Positions 16,799-25,062 of a stretch of DNA of 64,000 nt are shown one piece after another. The DNA is from Methylobacterium sp. Leaf117 (GTDB taxonomy: Bacteria; Pseudomonadota; Alphaproteobacteria; Rhizobiales; Beijerinckiaceae). Location: positions 753,151 through 817,150 of the forward strand of contig NZ_LMNL01000001.1 in the NCBI RefSeq assembly GCF_001422985.1, in the 5' to 3' direction. The translations under genes were made by a program, and so were the position numbers. Below the pieces are notes generated by a model. The model saw nothing but the letters and a program-made list of their open reading frames with translations, ran no database searches and was not told the origin of the DNA. The first letter of the stretch is position 1. Each line of letters starts with the position of its first letter.

Positions 16799-17599
16799 TC
16801 ACCCCCCGAACCATCCGGCCACGGCGCGGCGCAGCGGATTGGCCGGATCGGACAGGAGGCGCAGAGCCATCAGGCACGCGATGGTGACGAGGAGGGGACG
16901 GATCAGGCGGGCGCCCATGCGGATCGCCAGGCGCGAGCCGATCTGCGCGCCGACGAAGGCGCCCACCGCCATCACCAGGCCGATGGCCCAGACCACGTGG
17001 CCGCCGAGCGCGAACAGGGCGAGGCTGCCGAGGTTGCTCGCCGCGTTGGCGAGCTTGGTGTGGGCGGTGCCCTTCACCACGCCGAGGCCCAGCAGGGTGA
17101 CGAAGCCGATCATGTAGAAGGCCCCGGCACCGGGACCGAACACGCCGTCATAGAAGCCGACCGCCGGCGCCCAGGTCAGGGCGAACCAGTTCGGCGTGAT
17201 GCGGGCGGTGGCGTCCTCGTTACTCATGCGCTTGGCGGTGGCGAAATAGATCGCGATCGCCACCAGAAGGATGGGCACGGCCGCGTCGAGAACCGGCCGC
17301 GGCAGCAGGCTGACGCAGAGCGCGCCCGCGATGGAGGCGCAGCCGGCGCTCACCGCGATTTTCCAGGCGTCCGGCCAGTGGATCAGGCGGCGGCGGGCGA
17401 AGGCGAGGGTGGAGGAGACCGCGCCGGCGCTGCCCTGGAGCTTGTTGGTCGCGATGGCGGAGACGGGATCGAGACCGGCGAGCAGCAGAGCCGGCAGGGT
17501 CAGGAGGCCGCCGCCGCCCGCGATTGCGTCGACGCAGCCGGCCGCCAGCGCGACCGCGAACAGACCCGCGATCAGGCCGATATCGACTCCGAAGATCAT
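16799..17599 (-). CDS. TauE/SafE family anion exporter (TSUP)
   Basis: A 266-residue membrane protein with about eight hydrophobic helices. It carries the TSUP signatures AGCVDAIAGGGGLLTLPALLLAG near residues 20-42 and GFYDGVFGPGAGAFYMIGFV near 145-165. Family members move sulfite, sulfoacetate or related anions. There are no sulfur genes beside it, so the substrate is not assigned. The ATG at 17599 gives a full-length protein. Confidence 0.88.
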   Translation of the reverse strand: MIFGVDIGLIAGLFAVALAAGCVDAIAGGGGLLTLPALLLAGLDPVSAIATNKLQGSAGAVSSTLAFARRRLIHWPDAWKIAVSAGCASIAGALCVSLLPRPVLDAAVPILLVAIAIYFATAKRMSNEDATARITPNWFALTWAPAVGFYDGVFGPGAGAFYMIGFVTLLGLGVVKGTAHTKLANAASNLGSLALFALGGHVVWAIGLVMAVGAFVGAQIGSRLAIRMGARLIRPLLVTIACLMALRLLSDPANPLRRAVAGWFGG

Positions 17600-17665
17600 C
17601 CCGTCCTCACGTCTCAGGTCCAGCGAGGCCGGCCGGCGGCGGTCTCGCCGGGGTGGTGGCCGTCC

Positions 17666-18238
17666 TCAGTTGCGGACGACGACCTTGGTGCCGACCTTGG
17701 CGCGATCGTAGAGGTCGACGATGTCCTTGTTGGTCATGCGGATGCAGCCGGACGAGACGGCGGCGCCCATGGTCTCGGGCTCGTTCGAGCCGTGGATGCG
17801 GTAGAGCGAGGAGCCGAGATAGAGGGCGCGGGCGCCGAGCGGGTTGTCCTGGCCGCCGGCCATGAAGCGCGGCAGGTCGGGCCGGCGCGCCAGCATCTGC
17901 GCCGGCGGGCGCCAATCCGGCCATTCCTTCTTCATCGTCACCGTCTTCTCGCCGGACCACGAGAAGCCCTGGCGGCCGACGCCGACGCCGTAGCGCACGG
18001 CCTGGCCGCCGCCGAGCACGTAGAAGAGCCGGCGCTGACTCGTGGAGACCACGATGGTGCCGGGCTTCTCGGCGCCCTTCCAGGCGACGGTCTCGCGCGG
18101 GATCGCCTGCTCCTTGAAGATGTTCATGAAGTCGGCGATCGGCCCGCTGTCGAACGGGTTGCCGGCGAAGGCCGGTCCGGTCGCAAGGGTCAGGGCCGCC
18201 GCCAGGGCGGATGCGGCGAGAGCGCGGCGCGTCTGCAT
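17666..18238 (-). CDS. L,D-transpeptidase (YkuD domain)
   Basis: A 190-residue exported enzyme with signal peptide 1-25 (cleavage after AFA). It has a YkuD catalytic domain: H149 in YRIHGSNEP and the nucleophile C165 in SSGCIRM, the H-x(n)-S-x-G-C-[IV]-R-M signature. It forms 3-3 peptidoglycan cross-links or attaches proteins to the wall in the periplasm. No LysM or PG-binding domain is present. The length is at the short end for the family, as in many alphaproteobacterial paralogues. Confidence 0.93.
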   Translation of the reverse strand: MQTRRALAASALAAALTLATGPAFAGNPFDSGPIADFMNIFKEQAIPRETVAWKGAEKPGTIVVSTSQRRLFYVLGGGQAVRYGVGVGRQGFSWSGEKTVTMKKEWPDWRPPAQMLARRPDLPRFMAGGQDNPLGARALYLGSSLYRIHGSNEPETMGAAVSSGCIRMTNKDIVDLYDRAKVGTKVVVRN

Positions 18239-18485
18239 GGTCTGTCCTCCAGCCGATAACCGGGGGAGCGCAGGCGCGAGCGCCCGGCGTGTCCGGAAGG
18301 CATGTGGTCGAGGGCGAGAGCCTTGGCGGGATGGGAGAGGGCGGTCAACCGAGCCAGGATCGAAGGCGCCGCCCCTGTGTGATCCCGGCAACGCCCGCGA
18401 CTCGGGCTCTCCGATCCGCCCGTCCGCCCTGACACAATGCCGCAGGAACTTGCGGCCAAGGCCCTTTGACCCCAGACTCGGAACC

Positions 18486-18938
18486 GTGAGTTCCGCAGAT
18501 TTCCATACCGCGCGCGCCGCCGACCCGGCTTCGCCCGAGCGCGTCCCGGCTTCGCCCGGGCGTCTTCGGGCTTCGCCGATCCTGGCGCGCCCGGTCCTGC
18601 GGGCTCTCGGCGTGCTCGCGTCGGGTCTCCTCGCGATGCTGCTTCTGGTCTGCGCCGTGCTGCCGCTCCTGCGGATGGCGGGCGAGGTCCCGCGCGGTTT
18701 CGAGCGTCAGGCCGTGATGGCCGCTTCGACGCTGCCGCCGAATCGGGACACGAACCTGCGCATCTCGGCCGCGATGATCGACCTCGACGACAGCTACGGC
18801 AACGTCGCGGCCCTGCGCATCCCGCAGGCGACCGAGCACCGGACGGATCGCCTCGTCCTGCCGCGCGTCCTGCCGGCGCCCGCCACACGGGCGGTCGCGC
18901 CCCCCGATCGGCCCCCCAGGCTCGCCCTTCCGGCCTGA
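18486..18938 (+). CDS. Hypothetical single-span membrane protein
   Basis: A 150-residue frame from GTG 18486. A basic, proline-rich N-terminus precedes one strong membrane helix (about 40-60, LGVLASGLLAMLLLVCAVLPLL). A soluble C-terminal part follows with FERQAVMAASTLPPNRDTNL. The helix argues for a real gene, but no family is recognised and the ribosome site is weak. It lies between the L,D-transpeptidase and the RND efflux operon. Confidence 0.35.
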   Translation: MSSADFHTARAADPASPERVPASPGRLRASPILARPVLRALGVLASGLLAMLLLVCAVLPLLRMAGEVPRGFERQAVMAASTLPPNRDTNLRISAAMIDLDDSYGNVAALRIPQATEHRTDRLVLPRVLPAPATRAVAPPDRPPRLALPA

Positions 18939-19267
18939 ACCGTCTGCCGCTTTCCGGCGGACGCGGGATTCGACCTGACTTTTTCGTGTCGAATACAACC
19001 TGCGTCGTCGGAACGCCCAGATTGTGCGCCATCCCAGCCTCGTCATCGGACGATTCGGACCGGGTCCGGCCGATCCGCGCCCCCTGGGCACGGGCCAAGC
19101 CGCCGCACCTGTGACCGCCACCACCCCACGTCCGGCCATGCAGAATGGCCCGGCGCTTGCCATGGCCCCAGCCGCGCGCGGCGATCAGGGGGCCCGGACC
19201 TTGAACGCGGCGATGCCGGCCCGTGTCTGCGGGCCATCCGCCGGAATTGCGCAGGAGCGACGCGATC
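18939..19267. other. Upstream region of the RND efflux operon
   Basis: These 329 bases include an AT-richer stretch near 18975-19010 that probably contains the efflux promoter. I find no local TetR-type repressor gene and no clear palindromic operator. Frames across it are shadows. Confidence 0.45.
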
Positions 19268-20602
19268 GTGACGTCTTTCAACCACCGCCTGTTCGGGGCC
19301 CGGCCGACCGCGCTCGCCGCGGGCATCGTCCTGGTCGCCCTATCGGCCTGCAATCAGAAACAGCAGGCGGCGGCCCCGGTCCCCGGACCGGTGCCCGAAG
19401 TCAGCATCGTCACCGTCCGCGAACAGCCGATCCCCTACGTGCGCGACCTGCCGGGCCGCGTCGCGCCGCTGCGCATCGCCGAGGTGCGCTCGCGCGTCTC
19501 CGGCCTCGTGGTGAAGCGCACCTTCGAGCAGGGCAGCTTGGTCAAGGAAGGCGACGTTCTCTACAAGATCGACCCGGCCCCGTTCGAGGTCGAGCTGCAG
19601 AGCGCCGAGGCCGCCTTGGCCCGGACCGAGGCCGCGCAGGTCCTCGCCGGACAGCAGGCCGACCGCCTGGAGCAGCTGCTCTCGCGCCAGACCGCGAGTC
19701 AGGCGCAGTACGACGCCGCCTATGCGGGCCTGAAGCAGGCCCAGGCCGAGGTCGCGGGCGCCAAGGCGACGCGCGACCGGGCCAAGCTCAATCTCGGCTA
19801 CACCGATGTCCGCGCCCCGATCTCCGGCCGCATCGGCCGCGCGCTGCTCACCGAGGGCACCCTGGTGGAGCAGGGCGGCGCCGCCAACCTCGCCACCATC
19901 CAGCAGCTCGACCCGATCTACGTCGACATCACCCAGTCGGTCGGCGAGCTGAACAAGCTGCGCCGGGATCTCGCCAGCGGCGAACTCTCGCGCCTCTCGG
20001 CCGACACCGCCAACGTCCACCTCATCATGGATGACGGGACGCTCTACGGCTCGGCCGGCAAGCTGCTGTTCTCCGATGTCACCGCCGATCCGAGCACCGG
20101 GCAGGTGACCCTGCGCGTGCTGTTCCCGAACCCGCACGACGAGCTCTTCCCCGGCATGTACGTGCGTGCCCGCATCAAGCAGGGCATCGACACCGATGCG
20201 CTCGCGGTGCCGCAGCAGGCGATCCAGCGGACCAACGACGGCAAGGCCGAGGTCTGGGTGGTGCGCGACGACAGCAAGGTCATGCTTCAGCCGGTGGAGG
20301 TCGGCCCGGTGGTCGACAACCAGTGGGTCATCCGCTCCGGCCTGAAGGCCGGCGACCGCGTGGTCGTCGAGGGCGTGCAGAAGATCACCGCCGGCCAGCA
20401 GGTGAAGACCGTCGAGCTGCGGGTCGCCACCGCCGACGCCGAGCCGAAGCCCCGCGACACCGAAGTTCCGGAGCCCGAGGCCGCCGAGGTGCCGGGCGCG
20501 CCCAAGCCCGCGTCGCCCATGCCCGCGTCGCCCAAGCCCGCGTCGCCCCAGACGGCGGCACCCAATACGGCTGCCCCCAAGCCCGTGTCGCAGGTGCGCT
20601 GA
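19268..20602 (+). CDS. RND efflux periplasmic adaptor (AcrA/MexA-type lipoprotein)
   Basis: A 444-residue membrane-fusion protein. The N-terminus ends in a lipobox LSAC, giving a lipid-anchored periplasmic protein. The first lipoyl half (VREQPIPYVRDLPGRVAPLRIAEVR) is near 45-70, the coiled-coil hairpin follows (SAEAALARTEAAQVLAGQQADRLEQL), and the second lipoyl half and beta-barrel come next (INVRAPISGRIG-type DVRAPISGRIG). The C-terminus ends in a P/A/K/S-rich tail with 15-bp DNA repeats. GTG 19268 is chosen because AGGAG lies 10 bp upstream and the signal peptide starts there. It pairs with the RND pump that follows 3 bp later. Confidence 0.92.
   Translation: MTSFNHRLFGARPTALAAGIVLVALSACNQKQQAAAPVPGPVPEVSIVTVREQPIPYVRDLPGRVAPLRIAEVRSRVSGLVVKRTFEQGSLVKEGDVLYKIDPAPFEVELQSAEAALARTEAAQVLAGQQADRLEQLLSRQTASQAQYDAAYAGLKQAQAEVAGAKATRDRAKLNLGYTDVRAPISGRIGRALLTEGTLVEQGGAANLATIQQLDPIYVDITQSVGELNKLRRDLASGELSRLSADTANVHLIMDDGTLYGSAGKLLFSDVTADPSTGQVTLRVLFPNPHDELFPGMYVRARIKQGIDTDALAVPQQAIQRTNDGKAEVWVVRDDSKVMLQPVEVGPVVDNQWVIRSGLKAGDRVVVEGVQKITAGQQVKTVELRVATADAEPKPRDTEVPEPEAAEVPGAPKPASPMPASPKPASPQTAAPNTAAPKPVSQVR
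20501..20545 (+). repeat. Three 15-bp tandem repeats in the adaptor gene tail
   Basis: CCCAAGCCCGCGTCG, CCCATGCCCGCGTCG and CCCAAGCCCGCGTCG lie in a row, encoding PK/MPAS units in a disordered proline/alanine-rich tail. The unit is a multiple of three, so copy-number change keeps the frame. Confidence 0.8.
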
Positions 20603-20605
20603 ACC

Positions 20606-23600
20606 ATGGCTCGCTTCTTCATCGACCGGCCGGTCTTCGCCTGGGTCGTCGCCCTCTTCATCATCCTGGGCGGCCTGCTCACGATCCCGCAATTGCCGGT
20701 GGCGCAGTATCCCGTGATCGCGCCGCCCTCCATCGCGCTCTCGACCGCCTATCCGGGCGCGTCGGTGGAGAACCTCTACACCGGCACCACCCGGCTCATC
20801 GAGGATGAGCTGAACGGTGCCGCCAACATCCTCAGCTTCGAATCGGCCAGCGATGCCTTCGGCGTGGTCGAAATCACCGCGCAATTCCAGCCCGGCACCG
20901 ATTCGAGCCTCGCGGGCGTCGAGGTGCAGAACCGCCTCAAGCGCGTCGAGGCCCGCCTGCCGGCGGAGGTGCGCCAGCAGGGCACCCTGGTGGAGGAGGC
21001 CTCCGCCGCGACCCTGCAGATCATCACCCTGGTCTCGCCCGACAAATCGATGGACGAGATCGCCCTCGGCGACTTCCTGATCCGCAACGTCATCAACGAG
21101 ATCCGCCGCATCCCGGGCGTCGGGCGCGCGACGCTGTATTCCACCGAGCGCAGCCTGCGCATCTGGATCGATTCCGACAAGCTGCGCGGCCTGTCGCTCA
21201 ACGCCTCCGACGTGTCGAAGGCGATCTCCAACCAGAACGTCCAGATCGCGTCCGGCGCCGTCGGCGCGATGCCCAGCCCGCAGAGCAACCCGGTCAACTT
21301 CCCCATCATCGTGAAGGGCCAGATGACCGCGCCGGAGGAGTTCGGCGCCATCGTGCTGCGCGCCAATTCCGACGGCTCCAACGTGCGCCTGCGCGACGTC
21401 GCCCGGATCGAGCTCGGCGGCGAGGACTACAAGTTCACCACCCGCCTCGACGGCGGCGAGGCCGCCGGCATCTCGGTGACCCTGGCCCCCGACGGCAACG
21501 CCCTCCAGACCGCCTCGGCCATCCGCGCCAAGATGGAGGAGCTGTCGCAGTTCTTCCCGTCGAACGTGAAGTGGGACATCCCCTACGACATCACCCCGGC
21601 GGTCGAGGCCTCCATCGAGAAGGTTCTGCACACCCTGGTCGAGGCGGTGGTGCTGGTCTTCATCGTGATGTTCGTCTTCCTCCAGAACATCCGCTACACG
21701 CTCATCCCCACCATCGTGGTCCCGATCGCCCTGATGGGCACCTGCACGGTGATGCTGCTCGCCGGCTTCTCGGTGAACGTGCTCACCATGTTCGGCATGG
21801 TGCTGGCCATCGGCATCCTCGTCGACGACGCCATCGTGGTGGTCGAGAACGTCGAGCGCATCATGAACGAGGAGGGCCTCTCCCCGAAGGAGGCCACCCG
21901 CAAGGCGATGACCCAGATCACCGGCGCCATCATCGGCATCACGCTGGTGCTGATCGCGGTGTTCATCCCGATGGCGTTCTTCCCCGGCTCGGTCGGCATC
22001 ATCTACCGCCAGTTCTCCATCGCGATGGTGACGTCGATCGCCTTCTCGGCGCTGCTGGCCCTGTCGCTGACCCCGGCCCTGTGCGCCACCCTGCTGAAGC
22101 CGATCGAGAAGGGCCACGGCCATTCCAAGGGCGGCATCTTCGGCTGGTTCAACCGGGTGGTGGACCGCGAGACCGCCCGCTACGGCCGCGGCGTCGCCGG
22201 CCTGATCAAGCGCTCCGGCCGGGTCATGCTGGTCTACCTCGCCCTGGTCATCGGCCTCGGCTACGCCTTCCTGCGCCTGCCGGAGGGCTTCCTGCCGGTG
22301 GAGGACCAGGGCTTCTTCACCGTCGACATCCAGACCCCGCCCGGCTCCTCCTTCAACCGCACCGAGGCGGCGGTGAAGAAGGTCGAGGAACATCTCCTGG
22401 CGCAGCCGGGCGTCGCCACCGTGACCGTCGTCAACGGCTTCTCGTTCTCGGGCCAGGGACAGGTCACCTCACAGGCCTTCGTCACCCTGAAGCCCTGGGG
22501 CGAGCGCGATGCCGACAACTCGGCCGCCAAGCTGATCGAGGGCACCAACAAGGCGCTGGCATCCTACAAGGACGCGGTGATCCAGGCCCTCGAGCCGCCG
22601 CCGATCGACAATCTTGGCAACGCCTCCGGCTTCAGCTTCCGACTCCAGGACCGCGCGCAGAAGGGCTACTCGGCCCTGATGGCGGCCCAGGAGCAGTTGC
22701 TGTCGCTCGCCCGCAAGAGCCCCGTCCTGCAGAAGGTCTATGTCGAGGGCCTGCCCCCGGCGCCGCAGGCGGAACTCGTCATCGACCGCGAGAAGGCGGC
22801 CGCCCTCGGGGTCGATTTCGAGGAGATCAACAACACCATCCAGGTCAATCTCGGCTCGGTCTACACCAACGACTTCCCCAATCGGGGCAAGATGCAGCGC
22901 GTCATCGTCCAGGCGGAAGACGCGCAGCGCCTGAAGGCGGCCGACATCCTGAATTACGGGGTGAAGAACGCCTCCGGCACCATGGTGCCGATGTCCTCCT
23001 TCGCCGACCTGAAATGGGGCGTCGGCCCGGCCCAGATCATCGGCTTCAACGGCTACCAGTCGGTCCGCATCACCGGCGAGCCGGCCCCGGGCTACACCTC
23101 GGGCGACGCGCTCAACGAGATGGAGCGGCTGATGGAGCAGCTGCCGAAAGGCTTCGGCTACGCCTGGACCGGTCAGTCGCTGCAGGAGAAGCAGGCGGGC
23201 TCGCAGGCCTCGCTGCTGCTCGGGCTGTCGATCCTGATCGTGTTCCTGTGCCTCGCCGCGCTCTACGAGAGCTGGTCGATCCCGTTCTCGGTGCTGCTCG
23301 TGATCCCGCTCGGGGTGATCGGCTCGGTGGCGGCGGTCTACCTGCGCGGTCTGCCCAACGACGTCTACTTCAAGATCGGCATCATCACGATCATCGGTCT
23401 CTCGGCCAAGAACGCGATCCTGATCGTGGAATTCGCCAAGGACCTGTGGAAGCCCGGGACCTCCCTGGTGGACGCGACCATCGAGGCGGCGACGCTGCGC
23501 TTCCGGCCGATCGTGATGACCTCGCTGGCCTTCATCTTCGGCGTGGTGCCGCTGGCGATCGCCACCGGCGCGGCCTCGAAGAGCCAGCAGGCGATCGGCA

Positions 23601-23770
23601 CCGGCGTGCTCGGCGGCATGGTCTCGGCCACCGTGCTGGCCGTGCTGTTCGTGCCGGTGTTCTTCGTGGTGGTGATGCGGATCTTCCGGCGCAAGGACGC
23701 CACCGAGGGCATCCGGTCGGAGGCCGAGCCCGGTGCCGTGCACGTGCCGCACCACGCACCCGCCGAGTAG
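20606..23770 (+). CDS. RND multidrug efflux pump (AcrB/MexB type, HAE1)
   Basis: A 1054-residue inner-membrane proton-driven exporter, full length for the family. The N-terminus is MARFFIDRPVFAWVVALFII. The proton-relay region in the central transmembrane set reads GILVDDAIVVVENVERIM, with both Asp residues of the DD pair present, and the second half has GLSAKNAILIVEFAKDLW with the conserved Lys. Large periplasmic loops lie between TM1-2 and TM7-8. It works with the adaptor upstream and an outer-membrane channel encoded elsewhere. Substrates are likely hydrophobic drugs or solvents, but cannot be specified. Confidence 0.95.
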   Translation: MARFFIDRPVFAWVVALFIILGGLLTIPQLPVAQYPVIAPPSIALSTAYPGASVENLYTGTTRLIEDELNGAANILSFESASDAFGVVEITAQFQPGTDSSLAGVEVQNRLKRVEARLPAEVRQQGTLVEEASAATLQIITLVSPDKSMDEIALGDFLIRNVINEIRRIPGVGRATLYSTERSLRIWIDSDKLRGLSLNASDVSKAISNQNVQIASGAVGAMPSPQSNPVNFPIIVKGQMTAPEEFGAIVLRANSDGSNVRLRDVARIELGGEDYKFTTRLDGGEAAGISVTLAPDGNALQTASAIRAKMEELSQFFPSNVKWDIPYDITPAVEASIEKVLHTLVEAVVLVFIVMFVFLQNIRYTLIPTIVVPIALMGTCTVMLLAGFSVNVLTMFGMVLAIGILVDDAIVVVENVERIMNEEGLSPKEATRKAMTQITGAIIGITLVLIAVFIPMAFFPGSVGIIYRQFSIAMVTSIAFSALLALSLTPALCATLLKPIEKGHGHSKGGIFGWFNRVVDRETARYGRGVAGLIKRSGRVMLVYLALVIGLGYAFLRLPEGFLPVEDQGFFTVDIQTPPGSSFNRTEAAVKKVEEHLLAQPGVATVTVVNGFSFSGQGQVTSQAFVTLKPWGERDADNSAAKLIEGTNKALASYKDAVIQALEPPPIDNLGNASGFSFRLQDRAQKGYSALMAAQEQLLSLARKSPVLQKVYVEGLPPAPQAELVIDREKAAALGVDFEEINNTIQVNLGSVYTNDFPNRGKMQRVIVQAEDAQRLKAADILNYGVKNASGTMVPMSSFADLKWGVGPAQIIGFNGYQSVRITGEPAPGYTSGDALNEMERLMEQLPKGFGYAWTGQSLQEKQAGSQASLLLGLSILIVFLCLAALYESWSIPFSVLLVIPLGVIGSVAAVYLRGLPNDVYFKIGIITIIGLSAKNAILIVEFAKDLWKPGTSLVDATIEAATLRFRPIVMTSLAFIFGVVPLAIATGAASKSQQAIGTGVLGGMVSATVLAVLFVPVFFVVVMRIFRRKDATEGIRSEAEPGAVHVPHHAPAE

Positions 23771-23780
23771 GACGCCGCCA

Positions 23781-23807
23781 CCCTGAGGCCGCTGCGCGGC
23801 CTCAGGG
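23781..23807. terminator. Perfect 12-bp hairpin after the RND pump
   Basis: CCCTGAGGCCGC (23781-23792) pairs exactly with GCGGCCTCAGGG (23796-23807) over a TGC loop. It lacks a T-run and sits upstream of the stronger bidirectional terminator at 23839. Confidence 0.5.
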
Positions 23808-23838
23808 CAGGCTACGAACATCGGGCAATGGACAATCA

Positions 23839-23874
23839 AAAAGGGCGCGCGGTTCAGAACCGCGCGCCCTTTTC
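23839..23874. terminator. Bidirectional intrinsic terminator, RND pump / sdhB
   Basis: A 17-bp perfect inverted repeat (23839-23855 and 23857-23873) has AAAA at its outer left and TTTT at its outer right, with a GC-rich core. It can terminate both the RND operon and the convergent sdh operon. Confidence 0.9.
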
Positions 23875-23901
23875 AGTGGGTCTTACGAGGAGGGGGAAAA
23901 G

Positions 23902-24705
23902 CTACACCTCTCGGGCGATCATCATCTTCTTGATCTCCGCGATGGCCTTGGCCGGGTTCAGGCTCTTCGGGCAGGCGTTGGCGCAGTTCATGATCGTGTG
24001 GCAGCGATAGAGCCGGAACGGATCGTGCAGGGCGTCGAGGCGCTCGCCGGTGCTCTCGTCGCGGCTGTCGATCAACCAGCGATAGGCTTGGAGCAGGGCG
24101 GCCGGGCCAAGGAAGCGATCACCGTTCCACCAGTAGCTCGGGCACGAGGTGGTGCAGCAGGCGCAGAGGATGCACTCGTACAGGCCGTCGAGCTGGGCCC
24201 GGTCCTCGGGGGTCTGCTTCCACTCGCCCTCGGGCGCGGGCGTCTCGGTCTGGAGCCAGGGCTCGATCGAGGCGTGCTGAGCGAAGAAGTTGGTCAGGTC
24301 CGGAACGAGGTCCTTCAGCACCGGCATGTGCGGCAGCGGGTAGATCCGCACCGCGCCGGTCTTCTTGCCCTTGGCGTGCTCCTGGCACTCGTCGATGCCC
24401 ATGGTGCAGGCCAGCGCGTTCTGGCCCTCGATGTTCATGGCGCAGGAGCCGCAGATGCCCTCGCGACAGGAGCGGCGGAACACCAGGGTCGAGTCGACCT
24501 TGCTCTTGATCCACAACAGGGCGTCGAGCACCATCGGCCCGCAATCGTCCCGGTCGACCTGGTAGACGTCGACGCGCGGGTTCTTCCCGTCGTCGGGATT
24601 CCAGCGATAGATCCGGAATTCCTGAAGGTTGTTGGCCCCCGCGGGCCGAGGCCAGGTCTTGCCCTCGGTGACCTTGGAGTTCTTGGGAAGGGTGAATTCA
24701 GCCAT
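23902..24705 (-). CDS. sdhB: Succinate dehydrogenase iron-sulfur subunit
   Basis: A 267-residue protein carrying three Fe-S clusters. The 2Fe-2S site is [22 protein letters not shown], and the 4Fe-4S/3Fe-4S ligands are [13 protein letters not shown] and [17 protein letters not shown]. It passes electrons from SdhA to ubiquinone at the cytoplasmic face of complex II. The start ATG lies 2 bp after the vapD stop, and its Shine-Dalgarno (GAGGA) sits inside the acidic tail codons of vapD. It is the last gene of the sdh operon and is followed by a bidirectional terminator. Confidence 0.97.
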   Translation of the reverse strand: MAEFTLPKNSKVTEGKTWPRPAGANNLQEFRIYRWNPDDGKNPRVDVYQVDRDDCGPMVLDALLWIKSKVDSTLVFRRSCREGICGSCAMNIEGQNALACTMGIDECQEHAKGKKTGAVRIYPLPHMPVLKDLVPDLTNFFAQHASIEPWLQTETPAPEGEWKQTPEDRAQLDGLYECILCACCTTSCPSYWWNGDRFLGPAALLQAYRWLIDSRDESTGERLDALHDPFRLYRCHTIMNCANACPKSLNPAKAIAEIKKMMIAREV

Positions 24706-24707
24706 GA

Positions 24708-25058
24708 TTAGTCGTCGTCCTCATCATCGAGGGCAATCATCAGATCGTTATTTTCTTCGATTCGGAGCATCCGGATGTCGCGAACGGATGGTTTGAACCA
24801 AGCATAACGGCGGGAAAGTTTTTGGATCACGCGCACACAACGAACAGCATCGACGGTTTCATCGCCGAAATACGCGCTTCCTTGCTTCCACTCGAAGCCG
24901 CGAGACGTCAGATAGTTTCGGACATCGGCGTAAGGGTTGTTCCAGGATGGATTTGGATAGAGCTGCCGCAGGGTCTCTGTGTCGAAATCGAAGACGATAG
25001 CGTACACCCGCCCACCCCCTCGGCTGTTATGACCTATTGAAGCAGATCGTGACGCCAT
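24708..25058 (-). CDS. vapD: VapD-like, Cas2-related endoribonuclease
   Basis: A 116-residue protein whose core (about residues 18-108) matches VapD. Near the start is [12 protein letters not shown], the beta-1 strand with the catalytic-type aspartates. It is followed by [34 protein letters not shown] and [21 protein letters not shown]. VapD proteins adopt the Cas2 ferredoxin fold and cleave RNA. The N-terminus has an extra SIGHNSRG segment, and the C-terminus an acidic tail DDEDDD. The gene lies between sdhA and sdhB with gaps of 4 and 2 bp. By eye its GC content is near one half against about two thirds for its neighbours, indicating foreign origin. No antitoxin gene is seen. Confidence 0.82.
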   Translation of the reverse strand: MASRSASIGHNSRGGGRVYAIVFDFDTETLRQLYPNPSWNNPYADVRNYLTSRGFEWKQGSAYFGDETVDAVRCVRVIQKLSRRYAWFKPSVRDIRMLRIEENNDLMIALDDEDDD

Positions 25059-25062
25059 CAGC

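Noticed and set aside
19340..22393. A 1017-residue open frame on the minus strand opposite the RND adaptor and pump
   Set aside because: It runs antisense to two clearly homologous genes and has a biased composition (His/Asp/Gly/Glu/Arg/Val-rich), typical of high-GC shadow frames.
24708..25058. A CRISPR-Cas remnant because the protein is Cas2-like
   Set aside because: The motifs are of VapD, and no cas1, other cas gene or spacer-repeat array is nearby.
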